From SAR202 cluster bacterium (GTDB lineage Bacteria > Chloroflexota > Dehalococcoidia > Lucifugimonadales > UBA826): a stretch of DNA of 16,183 bases. Position 1 is the first letter of the stretch. Every line of letters begins with the position of its first letter. The stretch lies in contig VFFY01000035.1 of NCBI GenBank assembly GCA_009392675.1, positions 1 to 16,183 on the forward strand. Direction: 5' to 3'. Position numbers and translations under genes: made by a program. Positions 14,010 through 16,183 of the stretch are shown here, in pieces. The notes beneath the pieces are model-generated. The model worked only from the letters and a program-made list of their open reading frames with translations. It did no database searches and was not told where the DNA came from.

Positions 14010-15440
14010 ATGGACCGAGAAACGATTCAAAAGGCTGACAAAATCTGGAATTCTGTTCTGGGTAAAGTGGAACTGAGTATTCCAAAGCCTAGCTATGATA
14101 CTTGGCTTAGAAACACAGTTGGTGTTTCGTTTACTTCCGATGAATTCAATGTGGAAACCCCGAACGCTTTCACAGCTCAATATTTAGAAGAACGTATGCT
14201 AGATATGCTTGAACAAGAATTAAGGACAACAATCGGTTTCAACGTTAAGCTCAAATTCGCTGTAATCAATGAAATGATTACTTCCGGGGAAAATGAGCAG
14301 CCTGTAACCACCTCTAGCCCATACAGAAGGTTAGATCATACTGCGAAATACACAACATCTAACCATGATTTATTTCAAGACCCGAATTCTAATAATGTAT
14401 CTGAACCACGTATCGGATCCTATGACTTTAATACAAGATACACATTCGAAAATTTTATTGTTGGAAATTCCAATCAACTGGCCTTTGCTGGAGCAAAGGC
14501 GGTTTCAGAAAACCCTGGAACCATTTTTAACCCTTTAGTTATTCATTCATCCGTTGGTTTAGGAAAAACACACTTATTGCAGTCAATTGGGCACGAAACC
14601 AAAAAACTCGGCCTGACCGTAATCTATGTAACCTCTGAGGAATTTACGAATCAGTATGTACGGGCAATTCAAAATGGACAAACTGAGGAATTCCGAAATA
14701 AATATAGAACTGTCGATGTGCTTCTAATTGATGACATTCAATTTCTTATAGGAAAAGAACAAACACAGGAAGGATTTTTTCATACTTTCAACTCTCTACA
14801 CGTAGAAAACAAACAAATAGTAGTTGCAAGTGATCGGAATATTGACGAACTAAGAACCTTGGAATCACGTATCACTTCAAGATTAACTGGCGGATTGGTA
14901 ACTGATATTCAGGCACCGCAGCTAGAAACCAGAATAGCTATACTAAGGGGTAAGGCGGCGCAGCAGAGGTATGACATACCTTCGGATGTAATTGAATTTT
15001 TAGGAAACAAAATTCGTTCAAATATTAGAGAGTTGGAAGGTCTTCTAAATCGAGTCGTTGCTTTGGCTCAGTTTCGAGATGAGCCCATTACAATTGAGTC
15101 CGTTAGGCGAATGGTGGGAGATTCGGACAGACTCAACAAAGAACCTATATCGGATTCCAAAATTATTTCAGAAGTGTCTAATTATTTTGGCGTAACCTCT
15201 GATCAAATCATGGGACCCCTCAGAACAAAAACATATTTGGTTCCTAGGCAAGTCGCGATGTTTCTTCTCAGAGAAGAAACATCCTTGAGTCTTTCTGCAA
15301 TAGGCAAAATACTTGGTGGAAGAGACCACTCAACCGTAATACATGGCCATGAAAAAGTCGCCTCCTTAATCAATATAGACGACAAGCTCAGAAGCGATAT
15401 TTTAGCTATTAAAAACAACTTGACCAGTACCGCCGGATGA
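14010..15440 (+). CDS. dnaA: Chromosomal replication initiator DnaA
   Basis: A 476-residue initiator with the usual four domains. Domain I is at about 1-85 (KIWNSVLGKVELSI, YDTWLRNT). A variable, polar domain II linker lies at about 90-140. The AAA+ domain runs about 143-350, with YTFENFIVGNSNQLAFAGAKAV at its start, Walker A SSVGLGKTH (180-188, Lys186), Walker B LLIDDIQF (238-245), a sensor I stretch VVASDRN, and an arginine-finger region LESRITSRL (Arg291 likely). Domain IV ends with the signature GGRDHSTVIHG (436-446), which reads the DnaA box. The first glycine of Walker A (normally GGVGLGKT) is Ser180 and the next is Ser181. There is no clear ribosome site; AAGG is about 18 bases upstream. 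dnaN does not follow. Confidence 0.98.
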   Translation: MDRETIQKADKIWNSVLGKVELSIPKPSYDTWLRNTVGVSFTSDEFNVETPNAFTAQYLEERMLDMLEQELRTTIGFNVKLKFAVINEMITSGENEQPVTTSSPYRRLDHTAKYTTSNHDLFQDPNSNNVSEPRIGSYDFNTRYTFENFIVGNSNQLAFAGAKAVSENPGTIFNPLVIHSSVGLGKTHLLQSIGHETKKLGLTVIYVTSEEFTNQYVRAIQNGQTEEFRNKYRTVDVLLIDDIQFLIGKEQTQEGFFHTFNSLHVENKQIVVASDRNIDELRTLESRITSRLTGGLVTDIQAPQLETRIAILRGKAAQQRYDIPSDVIEFLGNKIRSNIRELEGLLNRVVALAQFRDEPITIESVRRMVGDSDRLNKEPISDSKIISEVSNYFGVTSDQIMGPLRTKTYLVPRQVAMFLLREETSLSLSAIGKILGGRDHSTVIHGHEKVASLINIDDKLRSDILAIKNNLTSTAG

Positions 15441-15481
15441 TCTAGCTGGCCCACCGTTAGAACCGCTAAAGGTTTTTATTC

Positions 15482-16150
15482 ATGAGACTCATTTTAATTA
15501 GGCATGGTGAAACCGACGCAAACTTATTGATGCGGTGGTCTGGCTCAAAGGACCTTGAAATCACCAACCTTACAAACGCTGGCAAAAGTCAGGCACAAGA
15601 ATTAGGGTGTTGGTTTAAAAAAGAGAATTTTATTCCTACCCATGTGTACGTGAGTCCACAAAAAAGAGCGCAAGACACTGCCCGTCTAGCGGGTGGACAT
15701 TGGAACGTTCCTTTTGTCACAATAGATGACTTGAAAGAGACCGGTGCCGGAATTTTTGAGGGCCTCACATGGGATGAAATTGAGGAAAGGTACCCGAAAC
15801 AAGCAGTGAATTTTAAGGATAGTAGGGACTGGTCCCACGTCGAGGAGTCAGAACAAGAAAACGACCGAAGGGACAGGGCCAATAGGGTCTTGGATTTAGC
15901 TTTATCTCGACACTCTGCTGACAATATCGTGGTCATGTTCTGCCATGCGGGCATAATCCAACACACAGTGAGCTGCATATTTGAGTCTCCAAAGCTCTGG
16001 GGCATAACCACAAAAAACACAGCTATTTTCGAATTTCAACTGGATGCAGACAAATGGTCGGATTTATCAAGGGAGCGTTTCAATCCGACCGCATGGCGAA
16101 TACTTAGGTTTAACGAACAGCCTCATCTGTCTCAAAAACCGTTGAGGTAA
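15482..16150 (+). CDS. Histidine phosphatase family protein (phosphoglycerate mutase-like)
   Basis: A 222-residue branch 1 histidine phosphatase. The nucleophile motif is LIRHGET (Arg7, His8, Gly9, Glu10). Other parts are SPQKRAQDTARL (58-69, Arg62), ETGAGIFEG (86-94) and the second histidine in FCHAGI (His155). It should be a cytoplasmic phosphomonoesterase; substrates in this family range from sugar phosphates to alpha-ribazole phosphate, and none can be chosen here. An AAAGG site lies about 10 bases before the ATG, and the gene follows dnaA by 41 bases on the same strand. The C-terminus WRILRFNEQPHL looks like the natural end of such proteins. The last codons after HL (SQKPLR, then TAA) are read from the tRNA-Leu-like tail, so the original stop may have been replaced. 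Confidence 0.93.
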   Translation: MRLILIRHGETDANLLMRWSGSKDLEITNLTNAGKSQAQELGCWFKKENFIPTHVYVSPQKRAQDTARLAGGHWNVPFVTIDDLKETGAGIFEGLTWDEIEERYPKQAVNFKDSRDWSHVEESEQENDRRDRANRVLDLALSRHSADNIVVMFCHAGIIQHTVSCIFESPKLWGITTKNTAIFEFQLDADKWSDLSRERFNPTAWRILRFNEQPHLSQKPLR

Positions 16151-16183
16151 CACTCGTGCGAGTTCGACTCTCGCCTTCGGCAC
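16129..16183 (+). tRNA. 3' portion of tRNA-Leu(CAA); 5' half absent (possible attachment-site scar)
   Basis: From about 16129 the sequence matches the 3' part of a type II tRNA: anticodon loop CTCAAAA (16131-16137, anticodon CAA at 16133-16135), the 3' anticodon strand ACCGT (16138-16142), a long variable arm with GAG/CTC pairing (16144-16146 with 16153-16155), and a perfect T arm GCGAG-TTCGACT-CTCGC (16158-16174). The 3' acceptor strand CTTCGGC (16175-16181), discriminator A (16182) and the first C of CCA follow. The expected 5' partner strands, ACGGT before the loop and GCCGAAG at the start, are absent; upstream is the coding end of the phosphatase gene. It is therefore not a functional tRNA here. 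The window ends inside the CCA. Confidence 0.7.

Noticed and set aside
15441..15481. AACC-GCTAAA-GGTT hairpin before TTTATT as a terminator between dnaA and the phosphatase gene
   Set aside because: A 4-base stem is too weak, and the sequence also serves as the ribosome site region of the next gene.
16095..16183. A complete functional tRNA-Leu at the right edge
   Set aside because: The 5' acceptor strand that would pair with CTTCGGC, the D arm and the 5' anticodon strand are absent; the upstream bases encode the conserved phosphatase C-terminus.
1..16183. CRISPR array, transposase, integrase or toxin-antitoxin genes
   Set aside because: No spaced identical repeats and no protein with such motifs were seen on either strand.

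Overview
The window reads as chromosomal DNA of a moderately AT-rich bacterium with a lipoprotein-rich envelope. My best guess, inferred from gene content only, is a marine Chloroflexota lineage of the SAR202 type. The reasons are a class C lipoprotein with an Ala/Pro-repeat linker, a catabolic set containing a flavin-dependent luciferase-like oxidoreductase, a type II haloacid dehalogenase-like HAD enzyme and a non-canonical DapA-family aldolase, and a cut-down Ccm cytochrome c module. No phylogenetic marker was searched, so this placement is tentative.

Layout. Bases 1-341 (minus) hold the N-terminus of a secreted lipoprotein that runs off the left edge. It is probably the solute-binding protein of a peptide-type ABC transporter. 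A 320-base divergent spacer follows. Bases 662-5713 (plus) hold six genes: a DHDPS/NAL-family aldolase, a small four-helix membrane protein, a HAD hydrolase, a luciferase-like monooxygenase, a PD40 beta-propeller lipoprotein and an MBL-fold hydrolase. The last two overlap, and the lipoprotein start probably overlaps the monooxygenase end. This looks like an organic-compound degradation set, but its substrate cannot be read from the sequence.

Bases 5732-10143 (minus) form a tight cytochrome c maturation operon, read right to left: ccmH, ccmF, a very short CcmI-like protein, a secreted Ig-like/TM protein, and finally a small zinc-ribbon protein. Bases 10248-12307 (minus) hold an inositol-monophosphatase-family enzyme with a TTG start, followed 8 bases later by an HtrA-type lipoprotein protease.

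Between that operon and a divergent zinc/manganese-type ABC binding lipoprotein (12479-13513, plus) lies a strong sigma70-like promoter and a set of helically phased heptamers that look like an operator. A 496-base non-coding leader rich in palindromes precedes dnaA (14010-15440). dnaA is followed not by dnaN but by a histidine phosphatase gene (15482-16150). The right edge carries the 3' part of a tRNA-Leu(CAA) whose 5' part is absent. This is a possible attachment-site scar or assembly junction, and it overlaps the end of the phosphatase gene.

No CRISPR array, transposase, integrase, rRNA gene or complete tRNA was seen. I did not find a clearly new multi-gene system. The most unusual points are the tRNA fragment, the phased operator, the palindromic dnaA leader, the reduced CcmI/Ig-like pair, and active-site departures in the aldolase and in the DnaA Walker A motif.
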